From RYN-230 sp963770545 (GTDB lineage: Bacteria > Actinomycetota > Actinomycetes > Streptosporangiales > Streptosporangiaceae): a DNA stretch of 64,000 bases. How positions within the stretch are numbered: the first letter of the stretch is position 1; every line of letters begins with the position of its first letter. Location: NCBI GenBank assembly GCA_963770545.1, contig CAVYQF010000043.1, forward strand, positions 496,001-560,000, in the 5' to 3' direction. The translations under genes and the position numbers were made by a program. The notes under the pieces are model-generated. The model was not told the origin of the DNA and searched no databases. It saw only the letters and a program-made list of their open reading frames with translations. This document shows positions 53,107-61,522 of the stretch, in pieces.

Positions 53107-53921
53107 GCGGGTTCTGCTCCTTCGGGCTTGCGGGCCAGGTAGCCCACGACGTTGATGTCGGCCCGCAGAGGCAAGCCGTCCCGTAGCTGTCCCTGAGCCT
53201 GCTCGACGGCCACGCGATGGAACTCAGCCTCGCCGACGTTCTGGATGGCCTCATAAGCTGGCCCGCTCGAGGCGAGCGCGCGTGCATACAGCTCCGGGTC
53301 CGCGAACTCCCAGGCGAACGGAACCTCCAGGCGCTCGACATCGAGGAGTCCGTGCGACGCCAGGAGTTGCTCGCCCGCACCAGGCCGGCCGAGCGACACC
53401 ATCGCCGCCTGGTTGCTGACCTTGTCCGCGGCCGCGAGGCGGAACGGCGCCAGCGCCCAGGCTCCCGGGGACACCTTCAGGTGACCCCACACCGTTATCC
53501 CGACGCGTCCGCCGGGGCGAAGGACCCGGCATATCTCGGCCACCGCGCGGGGCGTGGTGCCCCAGATCCCCCGGAAGCTGGTGACGACGTCGAACGACGC
53601 CGAGTCCCACGGCAGGGCGTGCATATCGCCGACCCTGATATCGCAGTCAGCGTTCCGGTCCCGGGCCACCGCCACCAGCCGGGCCGAGGCGTCAATACCG
53701 GAGCACGAAGCGCCGCGCAGGCGAGCCAGCTCGACGGCGAGCCCGGACCCGCAAGCCACGTCGAGCAGCCGGTCCCCAGCATCGACGCCGAGCCGATGGT
53801 GCATGGTGACGTACTCCCGGCAGTTGCCAGGCTCGCTGAGGGTCGCGAAATCTGCCACCTTACGGCCCCAGCCCTCGTCCACCATCGCCCACGGGCGAGA
53901 GTCTGTGCCCGGCTTCGTCAT
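53103..53921 (-). CDS. Class I SAM-dependent methyltransferase
   Basis: A 272-residue methyltransferase with motif I LLDVACGSGLAVELARL, acidic motif SGIDASARLVAVA, DMHALPWDSASFDVVTSFRGIWG and ICRVLRPGGRVGITVWG. GAGGAG precedes the ATG at 53921 by seven bases. It is the first gene of a two-gene unit with the CMD-like protein. It probably modifies a small molecule; substrate unknown. Confidence 0.9.
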   Translation of the reverse strand: MTKPGTDSRPWAMVDEGWGRKVADFATLSEPGNCREYVTMHHRLGVDAGDRLLDVACGSGLAVELARLRGASCSGIDASARLVAVARDRNADCDIRVGDMHALPWDSASFDVVTSFRGIWGTTPRAVAEICRVLRPGGRVGITVWGHLKVSPGAWALAPFRLAAADKVSNQAAMVSLGRPGAGEQLLASHGLLDVERLEVPFAWEFADPELYARALASSGPAYEAIQNVGEAEFHRVAVEQAQGQLRDGLPLRADINVVGYLARKPEGAEPA

Positions 53922-54292
53922 CACCGCTCCTCTGCGTGGCCAGGTCTCCCGCTGCCCCCGCTGCCGGTCCGCCGGGCCGGCTGGGCAGGCGATTTGGGCC
54001 AGGGTACCCGGGGCTCCGGCCAGGGCAATGACCAGCGGGTCCACGGGTGCGGTGGGACGCCTGGGCCCAGGATGCTGCTGGTGACAAGCACCGGCTGACG
54101 GAGGTCAGGGATGAGCAGGACGGGCACTTTTGCCGCCCGGCAGATCAGATCTACCCTGACTCCGCGCAGGGTCTCCTGCCCGAGCGCCACACTTAGTTCG
54201 CCGCCGATGTCCGGACGTTCCTGGACCGCCCAGTTAAAGCACACCCACAGCCGAGTTGGACTGAGCCTGCCGAGACGAAACGGAGCAGTTAC
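53922..54292. other. Divergent promoter region
   Basis: The region holds the back-to-back promoters of the methyltransferase and Bax-inhibitor genes. A minus-strand frame (GVRVDLICRAAKVPVLLIPDL) is open but matches nothing I recognise. No strong hairpin or repeat is seen. Confidence 0.35.
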
Positions 54293-54952
54293 ATGACGCA
54301 CGCCCTTGACTACCAGCAGATGGGAACATCCGAACGCAACGAGGCTCACACGCTGTTCGCGCAGACCATGGGCTACGTCGCGGCGACCGCCGCGCTGTTC
54401 GCGGCCGGAGCCTGGCTGGGCCGTGACCTGACCGGCGGCGTGGGCATCGTCGCGTTCATCGCCGCCTTCGCCACGCTCTTCGGCATGCGGTTCGCAGCGC
54501 AGCGCTCCGTGCCGCTGACCGTCGGGTTGCTCGGCACGTTCGGCCTGCTGATCGGGCTGGCTGTGGCGCCGACTATCGCCTACTACGGGAGCATGGACCC
54601 CCAGGCCCTGTGGCAGGCGGGCGGGGCGACCGCGCTGTTCATCGCCGGCTTCGGCGCGGCCGGTTATGCCACCCGGCGGGACCTGGCCCCGCTCGCACGG
54701 CTGTGCTTCTGGGCCCTGGTGGCCCTGATCGTGGTCGGCATCGTGCTGATCTTCGTCCATATCCCGGGCAGCGGCCTGGTCTACTCGGTGCTCGGCCTGG
54801 TGATCTTCGCCGGGTTCACCATGTTCGACTTCCAGCGGCTGCGCAAGAGCACCGACACCACGGCCGCGCCACTACTGGCGGCGTCGATCTTCCTTGACGT
54901 TCTGAACGTGTTCCTGTTCTTCCTGGAGATCTTCTCCGGCGGGGAACGCTGA
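54293..54952 (+). CDS. Bax inhibitor-1/YccA family membrane protein
   Basis: A 219-residue protein with seven hydrophobic segments (VAATAALFAAGAW, VGIVAFIAAFATLFG, VGLLGTFGLLIGLAV, ALFIAGFGAAGYA, FWALVALIVVGIVLIF, VYSVLGLVIFAGFTMFDF, IFLDVLNVFLFFLEIF). The motif LVIFAGFTMFDFQRL near the C-terminus, with its acidic residue, is the family hallmark, as in the pH-dependent Ca2+-leak protein BsYetJ. It is likely a cytoplasmic-membrane ion leak or stress protein. Confidence 0.92.
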   Translation: MTHALDYQQMGTSERNEAHTLFAQTMGYVAATAALFAAGAWLGRDLTGGVGIVAFIAAFATLFGMRFAAQRSVPLTVGLLGTFGLLIGLAVAPTIAYYGSMDPQALWQAGGATALFIAGFGAAGYATRRDLAPLARLCFWALVALIVVGIVLIFVHIPGSGLVYSVLGLVIFAGFTMFDFQRLRKSTDTTAAPLLAASIFLDVLNVFLFFLEIFSGGER

Positions 54953-54980
54953 CCCGGACGTCCAGCCCGCGAATGCCGCG

Positions 54981-55238
54981 CTAGAGGATGCGGATGCGGC
55001 CAACCCTGCGTACCCGTACGGCCGCCGTCAGCGTGACCTGACGGTCGCCCCCGGGCTGGGGACCGTCCGCGGGCGCCACCGCGAGGATGAACCCGCCCTG
55101 TCCCAGGCGGATCGCACTGACCAGAAACCGGCCGGCCTCATCGGGCAAAGCGATCACATCGCCTGCCTCAAGATCACCCGGCCTCACCAGTTCATCCACA
55201 GTCAGGACCATAGCGGGCGTGCTAACCAGCGTCATCAC
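54981..55238 (-). CDS. Hypothetical beta-rich small protein
   Basis: An 85-residue protein with the look of a small beta barrel: VDELVRPGDLEAGDVIALPDEAGRFLVSAIRLGQGGFILAVAP and VTLTAAVRVRRVGRIRIL. LEAGDVIALP resembles the first strands of OB- or SH3-like modules. Length and codon use are normal, but I do not recognise a family. The start may be GTG 55238, ATG 55235 or an internal ATG. Confidence 0.5.
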   Translation of the reverse strand: MMTLVSTPAMVLTVDELVRPGDLEAGDVIALPDEAGRFLVSAIRLGQGGFILAVAPADGPQPGGDRQVTLTAAVRVRRVGRIRIL

Positions 55239-55310
55239 CGGGGAAAACTAACGACGTCGGACAGATGAACGATTCACCAACGCGGTCAGATTGCTGGGTC
55301 CGGATTGCGC

Positions 55311-55760
55311 CTACGCTGCGATGGGTCGGTACCGCACGTTCGCGGCCGAGGTGGAGTCGCCATCGCCGACCTTGTGGAGGCGGAACGGCTCAGCGCCGGG
55401 GTTGTCGTACAGCCTGATGCCGTCGCCCAGCAGGACCGGTGCGATGTGCAGGTCAATCTCGTCGATCAGTCCCCGTCCGAGAAGCTGACGTCCGATGGTG
55501 GGCGAGAATACTTCGAGGTTCTTGCCGTCGGCGGCCTCCAGCCCGATCCGCACCGCCTCGGCCGGGCCACAATTCAGGAACGTGACTCCGGTGGCGGGCG
55601 TCGCGTCCTCGGGGTGGCGGGTGAGCACGAAGATCGGGCCGTCCCAGGCCCCGCCGTATGGGCGGCTGTTCTTCACGGTGTCCCAGCCGTCGCGGCCCCC
55701 CAGCACAGCGCCCGTGGTCTTGACGTACTCGCCGACCAGGCCCGGACGAAATGAGATCCC
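55311..55760 (-). pseudogene. DHFR-like protein, 5'-truncated
   Basis: The C-terminal two thirds of a RibD/DHFR-like small reductase: GEYVKTTGAVLGGRDGWDTV, YGGAWDGPIFVLTRHPED, LEVFSPTIGRQLLGRGLIDEIDLHIAPVLLGDGIRLYD. The N-terminal strand and its usual SLDGY segment are missing; upstream the frame enters the HxlR promoter region. No plausible start with ribosome binding site remains in frame. Intact relatives (see 56483 and 62500 in this window) are 190-205 residues. Confidence 0.65.
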
Positions 55761-55786
55761 GGTCGCCTCCTGCGATCTACTCGCAT

Positions 55787-55832
55787 TTGCAATCGGTGGG
55801 ATCACCGCAGGCCAACTGATAGTAGATTGCAA
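55787..55832. promoter_or_regulatory. Inverted repeat TTGCAATC / GATTGCAA
   Basis: Perfect 8-bp arms at 55787-55794 and 55825-55832, centred upstream of the HxlR gene and adjoining the truncated DHFR-like gene. HxlR proteins commonly bind such spaced dyads between themselves and a divergent target. Confidence 0.5.
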
Positions 55833-55854
55833 CCAGATTGGCGGGAGGTGCGAG

Positions 55855-56340
55855 GTGCCGGAGACGGCGCGGTCGGGTTGTCCGATCAATGCCGCAGTCG
55901 AGGCGTTCGGTGACAGCTGGAGCCTGCTCGTACTGCGGGATGTGATGTTCGGGAACCGGCGGTACTTCAGGGAACTGCTCGCCGGCTCCGAGGAAGGGAT
56001 CGCCTCCAATATCCTGGCCAGCCGGCTGAAGCGGCTGGTTAGCGCCGGCCTGCTGACCCGCGAGGAGGCGGGGCCGGGGCGGCGGGCCGCCTACAGCCTG
56101 ACCGAGGACTCGATTCAGCTGGTACCCGTCTTCGCGCAACTCGGCGACTGGGGTCTGCGCCACCGCCCGACCACGAGGCGGCTGAGGGTACGAGCGGAAC
56201 TGCTCGCAGCAGGCGGCCCGGAGCTGTGGACGGAGTTCATGACCGAGCTGCGGACCATCCACCTGGGCGAACCAGAGCCCGAACACGATGGTCCGAGCGT
56301 CATGGAACGCCTGTCGAAGGCCTACGCCGCGGCGCTCTGA
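55855..56340 (+). CDS. HxlR-family transcriptional regulator
   Basis: A 161-residue winged-helix regulator. GCPINAAVEAFGDSWSLLVLRDVMFGNRRYFRELLAGSEEGIASNILASRLKRLVSAGLLTREE is the HxlR signature with the conserved N-terminal Cys, used in related proteins for redox or electrophile sensing. GGGAGG lies six bases before GTG 55855. A C-terminal helical extension follows. It probably regulates itself and the divergent DHFR-like gene, now truncated. Confidence 0.92.
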   Translation: MPETARSGCPINAAVEAFGDSWSLLVLRDVMFGNRRYFRELLAGSEEGIASNILASRLKRLVSAGLLTREEAGPGRRAAYSLTEDSIQLVPVFAQLGDWGLRHRPTTRRLRVRAELLAAGGPELWTEFMTELRTIHLGEPEPEHDGPSVMERLSKAYAAAL

Positions 56341-56473
56341 CCAGGAACTGGTCCGGGCCGGGTTCGCCGCGCTGCTCGACGCCGAGGACGACATCGACGT
56401 GGTCGGCGAGGCCGCCGACGGGGACCAGGCCATGCAACTAGCGGCCAGGTCCGCGCCGGACGTGCGCATATGA
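56339..56473 (+). pseudogene. Receiver-domain fragment of a response regulator
   Basis: The frame DQELVRAGFAALLDAEDDIDVVGEAADGDQAMQLAARSAPDVRI is the first third of a NarL-type receiver, lacking both the N-terminal strand and everything after the PDV that precedes the phosphoacceptor. It starts exactly at the HxlR stop and ends at TGA 56471-56473. A short gene remnant with no function expected. Confidence 0.7.
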
Positions 56474-56482
56474 CCCGACAGC

Positions 56483-57049
56483 TCAGCGCCTCGTCTCGTA
56501 TCTGGTCAGCACGATGCCGCCAGGGAACGTCCGCGTCTCCACCAGGTTCAAGCTGACCCAGCTATCCAGCGCCGCGAAGAACGGCGTGCCGCCGCCTACC
56601 AAGACCGGGTAGGTGGCCAGTGCGTACTCGTCGATCAGCCCGGCCCGCATGGCAGCCCTGGCGAGCGTCGCGCCGCCGATGCCCATCGCGCTGCCGTCCT
56701 CGGCCTTGAGCCGGGTGATCTCGTCGACCGCGTCGCCGGCGACCAGGCGGGTGTTCCAGTCGACCTTGTCGATCGTCGAGGAGAACACCACCTTCGGTGT
56801 GTCCCGCCAGTTTTGCGCAAACGCGATCTCCGCCGGGGTGGCGTTGGGCTGCTGGTCGCCGGTCGGCCAGTAGGAGCTCATCGTCTCCCACAGCTTGCGC
56901 CCGTACAGCGACAGGCCGCTCGCCCGCTCCTGGTCGAGCCACCACTGGAACAGTTCGTCGCTCGGCGGCCCGCTCCAGCCGATGTCGTCGCCGGGTGCGG
57001 CGACGTAGCCGTCCAGGGTCAGGTTCATGCCGTAGATCAGTTTCCGCAC
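56483..57049 (-). CDS. DHFR/RibD-like family protein
   Basis: A 188-residue protein: RKLIYGMNLTLDGYVAAPGDDIGWSGPPSDELFQWW is the N-terminal signature of the small DHFR-like (RibD C-domain) group, and GIGGATLARAAMRAGLIDEYALATYPVLVGGGTPFF the C-terminal one. They bind NADPH and probably reduce small substrates, but are rarely characterised. ATG start at 57049. Complete, unlike the truncated paralogue at 55311. Confidence 0.9.
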   Translation of the reverse strand: MRKLIYGMNLTLDGYVAAPGDDIGWSGPPSDELFQWWLDQERASGLSLYGRKLWETMSSYWPTGDQQPNATPAEIAFAQNWRDTPKVVFSSTIDKVDWNTRLVAGDAVDEITRLKAEDGSAMGIGGATLARAAMRAGLIDEYALATYPVLVGGGTPFFAALDSWVSLNLVETRTFPGGIVLTRYETRR

Positions 57050-57446
57050 GGCGCCAGCCTCCCGTGAGTCGGTGTCCGGTGTACAGACCGGCCCGGAGCG
57101 ACAAACTCATCGGTATGACGATCTTGGGCACGCGGGTAGTCCTCGCGCTCCGGCTCAGGCGGCGTACCCCGGCCCAGCGAACACGCATTCGCCGCCGCAA
57201 GGAGTACGCCGCGCTGGGCGCGCCGTTTCACCGGCGCGGAGATCTGCTCGACGAGCACCTGGCCGCGTGGGCCGTGCTGGGGCGTTACACCCCGGCCAGC
57301 TACCAGAGCCGGCACGTTCTGCCTCAAGCCCTCTCAGTTCACCGATGATCCGCTCGACGTGGGCCGGCCGGGCCGCGAGGTTATCCGCCGGGTCGGCGGC
57401 ATGAGCCATTGAAGTGACGGTCCCGTCCTGCCATCCGGAATCTCGC
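57050..57446. other. Region with no supported gene
   Basis: An open plus-strand frame at 57115-57348 (MTILGTRVVLALRLRRRTPAQRTRIRRRKEY) and an overlapping minus-strand frame at 57155-57409 are both basic and unrecognised. Neither has a clear ribosome binding site. I see no terminator or repeat. Confidence 0.3.
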
Positions 57447-57896
57447 TCAGGTTGACAGAACGGTCACGATGGTGTGCCCGATCCAGATCCTGTCGCCTTT
57501 CTTAAGCCGCTGGGCCGCGTGGATGCGGCGCCTGTTGAGCCGGGTACCGTTGGTCGAGCCGAGGTCTATGACGTACCAAAGGCCGTGGGCTGTGGTGAAG
57601 CGGGCATGCTGGTTGGAAGCGAATTCGTCGCTGATGACGAGCGTGCCCTGGCGCCCGGCCGTGAACTCGCTATGGAAGTCGTAACTCTGGTCCCCGACCT
57701 GGACGAGCAGCGACGTTGCCGGAGTCGCCTCGGCGACCGTCTTCTTGGCCTGACCAGCGACAGCGGACACCGCGGCCCGCCAGGCTTCCTGCTCCTGCTC
57801 GGTGGTGTCTTCCCAGGCTGGGAGGGATCCGGGGTGGGCGCTGCGGTGGGCTTCGTAGGCAGCTTGGGCCAGGCGTTCAAGGCGGGTACTGGTCAC
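57447..57896 (-). CDS. FHA-domain protein
   Basis: A 149-residue protein. The N-terminal 55 residues form a helical segment (TRLERLAQAAYEAHRSAHPGSLPAWEDTTEQEQEAWRAAVSAVAG). Residues 75-149 are a forkhead-associated domain: AGRQGTLVISDEFASNQHARF and YVIDLGSTNGTRLNRRRI contain the phosphothreonine-binding Arg, Ser and Asn. It lies 88 bases downstream of the ATPase-kinase gene on the same strand, so it is a natural reader or substrate of that kinase. GTG start at 57896; no clear ribosome binding site. Confidence 0.88.
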   Translation of the reverse strand: MTSTRLERLAQAAYEAHRSAHPGSLPAWEDTTEQEQEAWRAAVSAVAGQAKKTVAEATPATSLLVQVGDQSYDFHSEFTAGRQGTLVISDEFASNQHARFTTAHGLWYVIDLGSTNGTRLNRRRIHAAQRLKKGDRIWIGHTIVTVLST

Positions 57897-57984
57897 GTAT
57901 CGATGATGCCAGAGAAAGATGCGGCAATGGTGGCCAGGAAATCGACCTGAGCCATCGTGCTTGGAGCGTGGCGTGATCGGCAGT

Positions 57985-60579
57985 TCAAAGGTCAGCGCGG
58001 ATGCGACGCAGCGTGAGCTGCATCTCAGCAGCAGTTGAGAAGCGATCGACCCTGGCTGGGGCGCAGGCACTCGTAAGAAACTCGGCCAGCTCAGGACTGA
58101 GGTCAGGACGGATAGTTCTCGGGTCGATCACTTGCTTGCCGACCATGGGCATCCCATTCGGGAAGGGGTGGTGGCCATTACAGAGGAGCTGGTAAAGCAG
58201 CACGCCGACGGCGAATAGGTCGGTGGAGACATCCCAGCGGTTGTCGTCGGTGTCGGGTGGCTGATAGGGCGGCGTGCCTGACTGAGTGTGCACAGGGTCC
58301 CCGGCCCGGGAGGCGATGTTGAAGTCAAGCAGTTTCGCTCCGGTGCGGGTGAGGATCACGTTAAGCGGTTTGATGTCGCGGTGGACCAGCCCTTTGTCCT
58401 TCAGTTCCAGCCACTCGCGCGATTCGGCTTCCGGCAGATCGCCTTCGCGACGTTTAGCATCCAGCTGCCTGAGGCGCGCCGAATCAGGGTGAAAAGCGAC
58501 CAGTGCGGCTAGCAGGTCCAGTCCGACGTCCACTGCCTCCCGGTCCCGGAGGTGCTTCTTTCCGGTGGCGAAGTCATGCAGTGACTCCCCGTCAATAAAC
58601 TCGGTGATCAGGTACCAGTCGCCGGAACTGGTCCGGCCCGCCCAGTAGACCTGGACCACGTTGGGATGATGGATCTTCCGGAGGGCGCCGATCTCGCGGC
58701 GTACCGCCGCATAGCCAGCGGCGTTATCGAACAGCTTGAGGGCTCGCTCCTCACCCTCGACGTCATCGTGCACGCGATAGACCTTGGAAAAGCCGCCCCG
58801 CCCGATGGTGTCCAGGATCTCGAAGCGGCCCTCGAGGACGTCACCGACGGCGTAGTCAACAGCCTTGGCCCCGGCCGAGGATTGCACCTCTGCTGAATCT
58901 GGCTCGGGGAGCGCCTTGCCGCCGCTTGAGGACGGTGCGGCGGCCGATGCCCCGGGGAAATCGTCGCGCCCAGGAGGTGCAGGCCGGCTGATGCGCGTGC
59001 CTCCGGGGCCGCCGGTGGAGTCCGCCCGCACGTGCCGGATCCCCCCCACGGCGTACACCAGGCACGGATGCAGGACGAACGTGTCCACGTCGGGCGGGAA
59101 GTGAAACTCCTCGATATCGCCCATGGAGTAGAACCGGCGCCGCCCAGTCTCGTCGACGTATCCGAGCAAGCCGTTCTGCCACAGGACGGAGGCGAGGTCC
59201 GTCGGCTGCTCGAAGTGCAGATCCGCCACTTCCTGCAGAGCCTCGAGATCCGCACGCGAGAACCGGTCGACGCCGATCATCCGGACGAAGGAGCGAAGGT
59301 CCTCCTGTACGCCGGTGATGTAGGCCTGGGTGCTGGTGAACAATTCGGAGTAGTCGTGCAGCGCGGCGTTCTCCGGCATCAGGTCCGACGAAATCTGGTT
59401 GGCGCACTGGGCCAGCTGGGAGTCGCCGAACCGCTTGGCGCAGCGTTGCACAACCGACTGGAGAGCCGCCGGCGGCAGGCCCTCGTGGCCAGCCTGCTTC
59501 TGCCGCAGGACCTCCTCGTTGAGCTCATTGCCGAGTGAGATGATGTCGCGTGGGATCAGCCTGGTGTGGCCGAGCAGGTAGTCCTCGATCGTTTCCTCGC
59601 CATCGGGTCCCGGCCAGCGGCCGTTGACGCCGAGCCAGTCGCCGATCGTGGGCGGACCAGTGGCGGCGCGCCGCATCAGCAGCGACGGCGGCAGCCGCCG
59701 CAGCTTTTGCTGCAGCAGATAGAGCAGCGAGCCCCGGTCCCAGGTCAGCACGCGGATGTGCGGTTCGTTGTAGTACCGCGGCGCGTGTTCTGATCGGTAC
59801 ACCGACGACATGACGATGTCGCGGATGCACACGACGACATGCAGCCGGCCGCCCAGCCTGGGGTCCCGGAGCAGCCGCATGACCTGATAGAACAGCCCTT
59901 CCTGGCACTTCAGCCAGTACATCGGGGCGTGGCCGAACTCTTCGTCCACCGCGTCGAGGTAGAAATAGATCGGCTTGCACTGGCCGACCACCTCGCCCAG
60001 CAGATCCTCGAGGTCGTCCCAGAGCGGATCGTCGAGGTACGTGGACAGCTGATGGGCGGTCTGCCGCTGGTTGATGATGTCGCGTACCTGGCTGTAGATC
60101 GACCGGGGCCGGCGGAAGTCGTCGAGCAGCCGCGTGTACGCGTGCTCCATCTCGTCGGCCTGGTCGTCGCGCAACTGCTGGCGCAACTCGGGACGGCGCA
60201 GCAGGTGCGAGGCCAGCGACCGCATGATCGCGCGATCCCAGATCTGCATCCACTTCTCGACCAGGACCCGGTCGGAGAACCACTGGCACGCCTTCACCAC
60301 AACTTCGGTCTTCGGCAAGCTCTGCTGCGGCGGACTGGCGTAGACGGAGTCCTGATGGGACTGGAAGTCCTGCAGGCGGCGCAGGTAGACCGTCTTGCCC
60401 GCGCCGAGCTTCCCCACGATGACCCGCACCATGGAGTCGTTCGCCCGGGTCGCGAGGTGGCCAAAGGCCGGATCGCCAGCGAAGTTGACGAACTCGCTGA
60501 TGACATCCTCAAGATCGGCTCGTGACCCGTCCGGATTGCCAAACGGTCCCACCGGGTCGAGCCGCCGCCTCCTGGCCAT
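57985..60579 (-). CDS. P-loop ATPase fused to a Ser/Thr protein kinase
   Basis: An 864-residue cytosolic protein. N-terminal P-loop module: Walker A GKLGAGKT (56-63), Walker B IYFYLDAVDEE (about 204-214), sensor strand LHVVVCIRD (about 246-254), then a helical region to about 500. A Pro/Ser/Gly linker (515-575) leads to a Hanks-type kinase (580-864): IGRGGFSKVY, ALKLFD, VHRDIKPLN, and DFN in place of DFG, GTPPYQPPD. An insertion of about 30 residues precedes the HRD loop. The start at 60579 has GGGGGAG. No membrane segment or PASTA domain. The ATPase looks KAP/STAND-like, which suggests a switch controlling the kinase; its role is unknown. The FHA gene follows. Confidence 0.88.
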   Translation of the reverse strand: MARRRRLDPVGPFGNPDGSRADLEDVISEFVNFAGDPAFGHLATRANDSMVRVIVGKLGAGKTVYLRRLQDFQSHQDSVYASPPQQSLPKTEVVVKACQWFSDRVLVEKWMQIWDRAIMRSLASHLLRRPELRQQLRDDQADEMEHAYTRLLDDFRRPRSIYSQVRDIINQRQTAHQLSTYLDDPLWDDLEDLLGEVVGQCKPIYFYLDAVDEEFGHAPMYWLKCQEGLFYQVMRLLRDPRLGGRLHVVVCIRDIVMSSVYRSEHAPRYYNEPHIRVLTWDRGSLLYLLQQKLRRLPPSLLMRRAATGPPTIGDWLGVNGRWPGPDGEETIEDYLLGHTRLIPRDIISLGNELNEEVLRQKQAGHEGLPPAALQSVVQRCAKRFGDSQLAQCANQISSDLMPENAALHDYSELFTSTQAYITGVQEDLRSFVRMIGVDRFSRADLEALQEVADLHFEQPTDLASVLWQNGLLGYVDETGRRRFYSMGDIEEFHFPPDVDTFVLHPCLVYAVGGIRHVRADSTGGPGGTRISRPAPPGRDDFPGASAAAPSSSGGKALPEPDSAEVQSSAGAKAVDYAVGDVLEGRFEILDTIGRGGFSKVYRVHDDVEGEERALKLFDNAAGYAAVRREIGALRKIHHPNVVQVYWAGRTSSGDWYLITEFIDGESLHDFATGKKHLRDREAVDVGLDLLAALVAFHPDSARLRQLDAKRREGDLPEAESREWLELKDKGLVHRDIKPLNVILTRTGAKLLDFNIASRAGDPVHTQSGTPPYQPPDTDDNRWDVSTDLFAVGVLLYQLLCNGHHPFPNGMPMVGKQVIDPRTIRPDLSPELAEFLTSACAPARVDRFSTAAEMQLTLRRIRADL

Positions 60580-60766
60580 CTTCTCCCCCAAACCCGGATC
60601 GTAGCCCCCAGCGGAGAAAGACCCAGCAGAGCTCGGGGGACTCGAATCCTGGCCTCCCGCCTGCCTTTGAATCTTGGCACGATCCGGGGGCTGGCCGCCA
60701 TGGCCTGCGAGCTGCACGCAGTTGACGGACCGTTTCCCTCTGCCCTCGGAATGGCCCGCTGACCGG

Positions 60767-61477
60767 CTACCCGAAGGGCAGGCCGGCCGGGAGCGGATTT
60801 GGATCCGGCTCCGTGAGGAGCCGGAGCAGTCCGTCGGCGAAGAAGCGGCCAAAGCGGCCGGCCGGCCAGCCGCGTGCCGTGGTCAGGCGGTCAAAAATAG
60901 CCGGGTCCATAAGCAGCCACACGATGTCAACGGCCTCGGAGCGGTCGAGCCCGGCACGCAGCGGTGTCTTCTCGATGAGGCCGTCGACGATCCAGCCGGC
61001 CGTCACGGCGCGCTGGGCGCTCAGCTGGGCGGCGAGCGGGACCAGGCGGTTATCGCTGCGAGCCCCTTCGAGGGCCGCGAGTACCAGCGCGTCCGACCGC
61101 TCGGCAGCCGGCACGAGGATCGTGGCCACCACATCGAGGAAGGCCGGGGCGTCGGGTGCCGCCCGGGCCGACGCCGCCCACGGGCGCTCGAGCACGGGCA
61201 CCGGCTCGTCATCGCCGGCGATGGCGATGTCGATCGCAGCCTTGAGCAGGTCGGGCTTGGTCGGGAAGGCAAGCTCGACGGCGGCCACTGACACTTCTGC
61301 TGCCGCGGCCACTGCGGCGACGGTCGTCCCGGCGTAGCCCTGGGTGCGGAACGCCTGGGTTGCCGCCTCGAGGATCCGGGCCCGGGTTCGCCGGGCCCTG
61401 GCCTGGCGCAGGGGCGAGCGATACGGACGGCGGCCAGACTGGGGCGCCGCGGGAGTTGAGCCGCCTCTCGTGTTCAC
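60767..61477 (-). CDS. TetR-family regulator
   Basis: A 236-residue TetR protein: ARILEAATQAFRTQGYAGTTVAAVAAAAEVSVAAVELAFPTKPDLLKAAID is the DNA-binding domain, with an unusual AAVELAF in the recognition helix where YYHF-like aromatics are common. The C-terminal half is the helical ligand domain. GTG start at 61477, inside a CTAGG/CCTAG inverted repeat, so it likely represses itself and the divergent VOC pair. Confidence 0.88.
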   Translation of the reverse strand: MNTRGGSTPAAPQSGRRPYRSPLRQARARRTRARILEAATQAFRTQGYAGTTVAAVAAAAEVSVAAVELAFPTKPDLLKAAIDIAIAGDDEPVPVLERPWAASARAAPDAPAFLDVVATILVPAAERSDALVLAALEGARSDNRLVPLAAQLSAQRAVTAGWIVDGLIEKTPLRAGLDRSEAVDIVWLLMDPAIFDRLTTARGWPAGRFGRFFADGLLRLLTEPDPNPLPAGLPFG

Positions 61478-61493
61478 TAGGCTATTACCCTAG
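61477..61493. promoter_or_regulatory. Inverted repeat CTAGG-N7-CCTAG, candidate TetR operator
   Basis: It lies in the 45-base gap between the divergent TetR and VOC genes and overlaps the first base of the TetR start codon. CTAG is rare in this DNA, so two copies in a dyad are notable. Confidence 0.5.
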
Positions 61494-61522
61494 CGAATGG
61501 TGCCGGCACCGAGGAGGACCCT

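Noticed and set aside
53921..54760. Minus-strand frame extending through the Bax-inhibitor gene
   Set aside because: It is the antisense of a clear membrane protein and becomes His/Gln/Asp-rich, a shadow pattern.
57115..57348. Basic 77-residue plus-strand frame
   Set aside because: Competes with an equally open minus-strand frame, has no ribosome binding site and no family.
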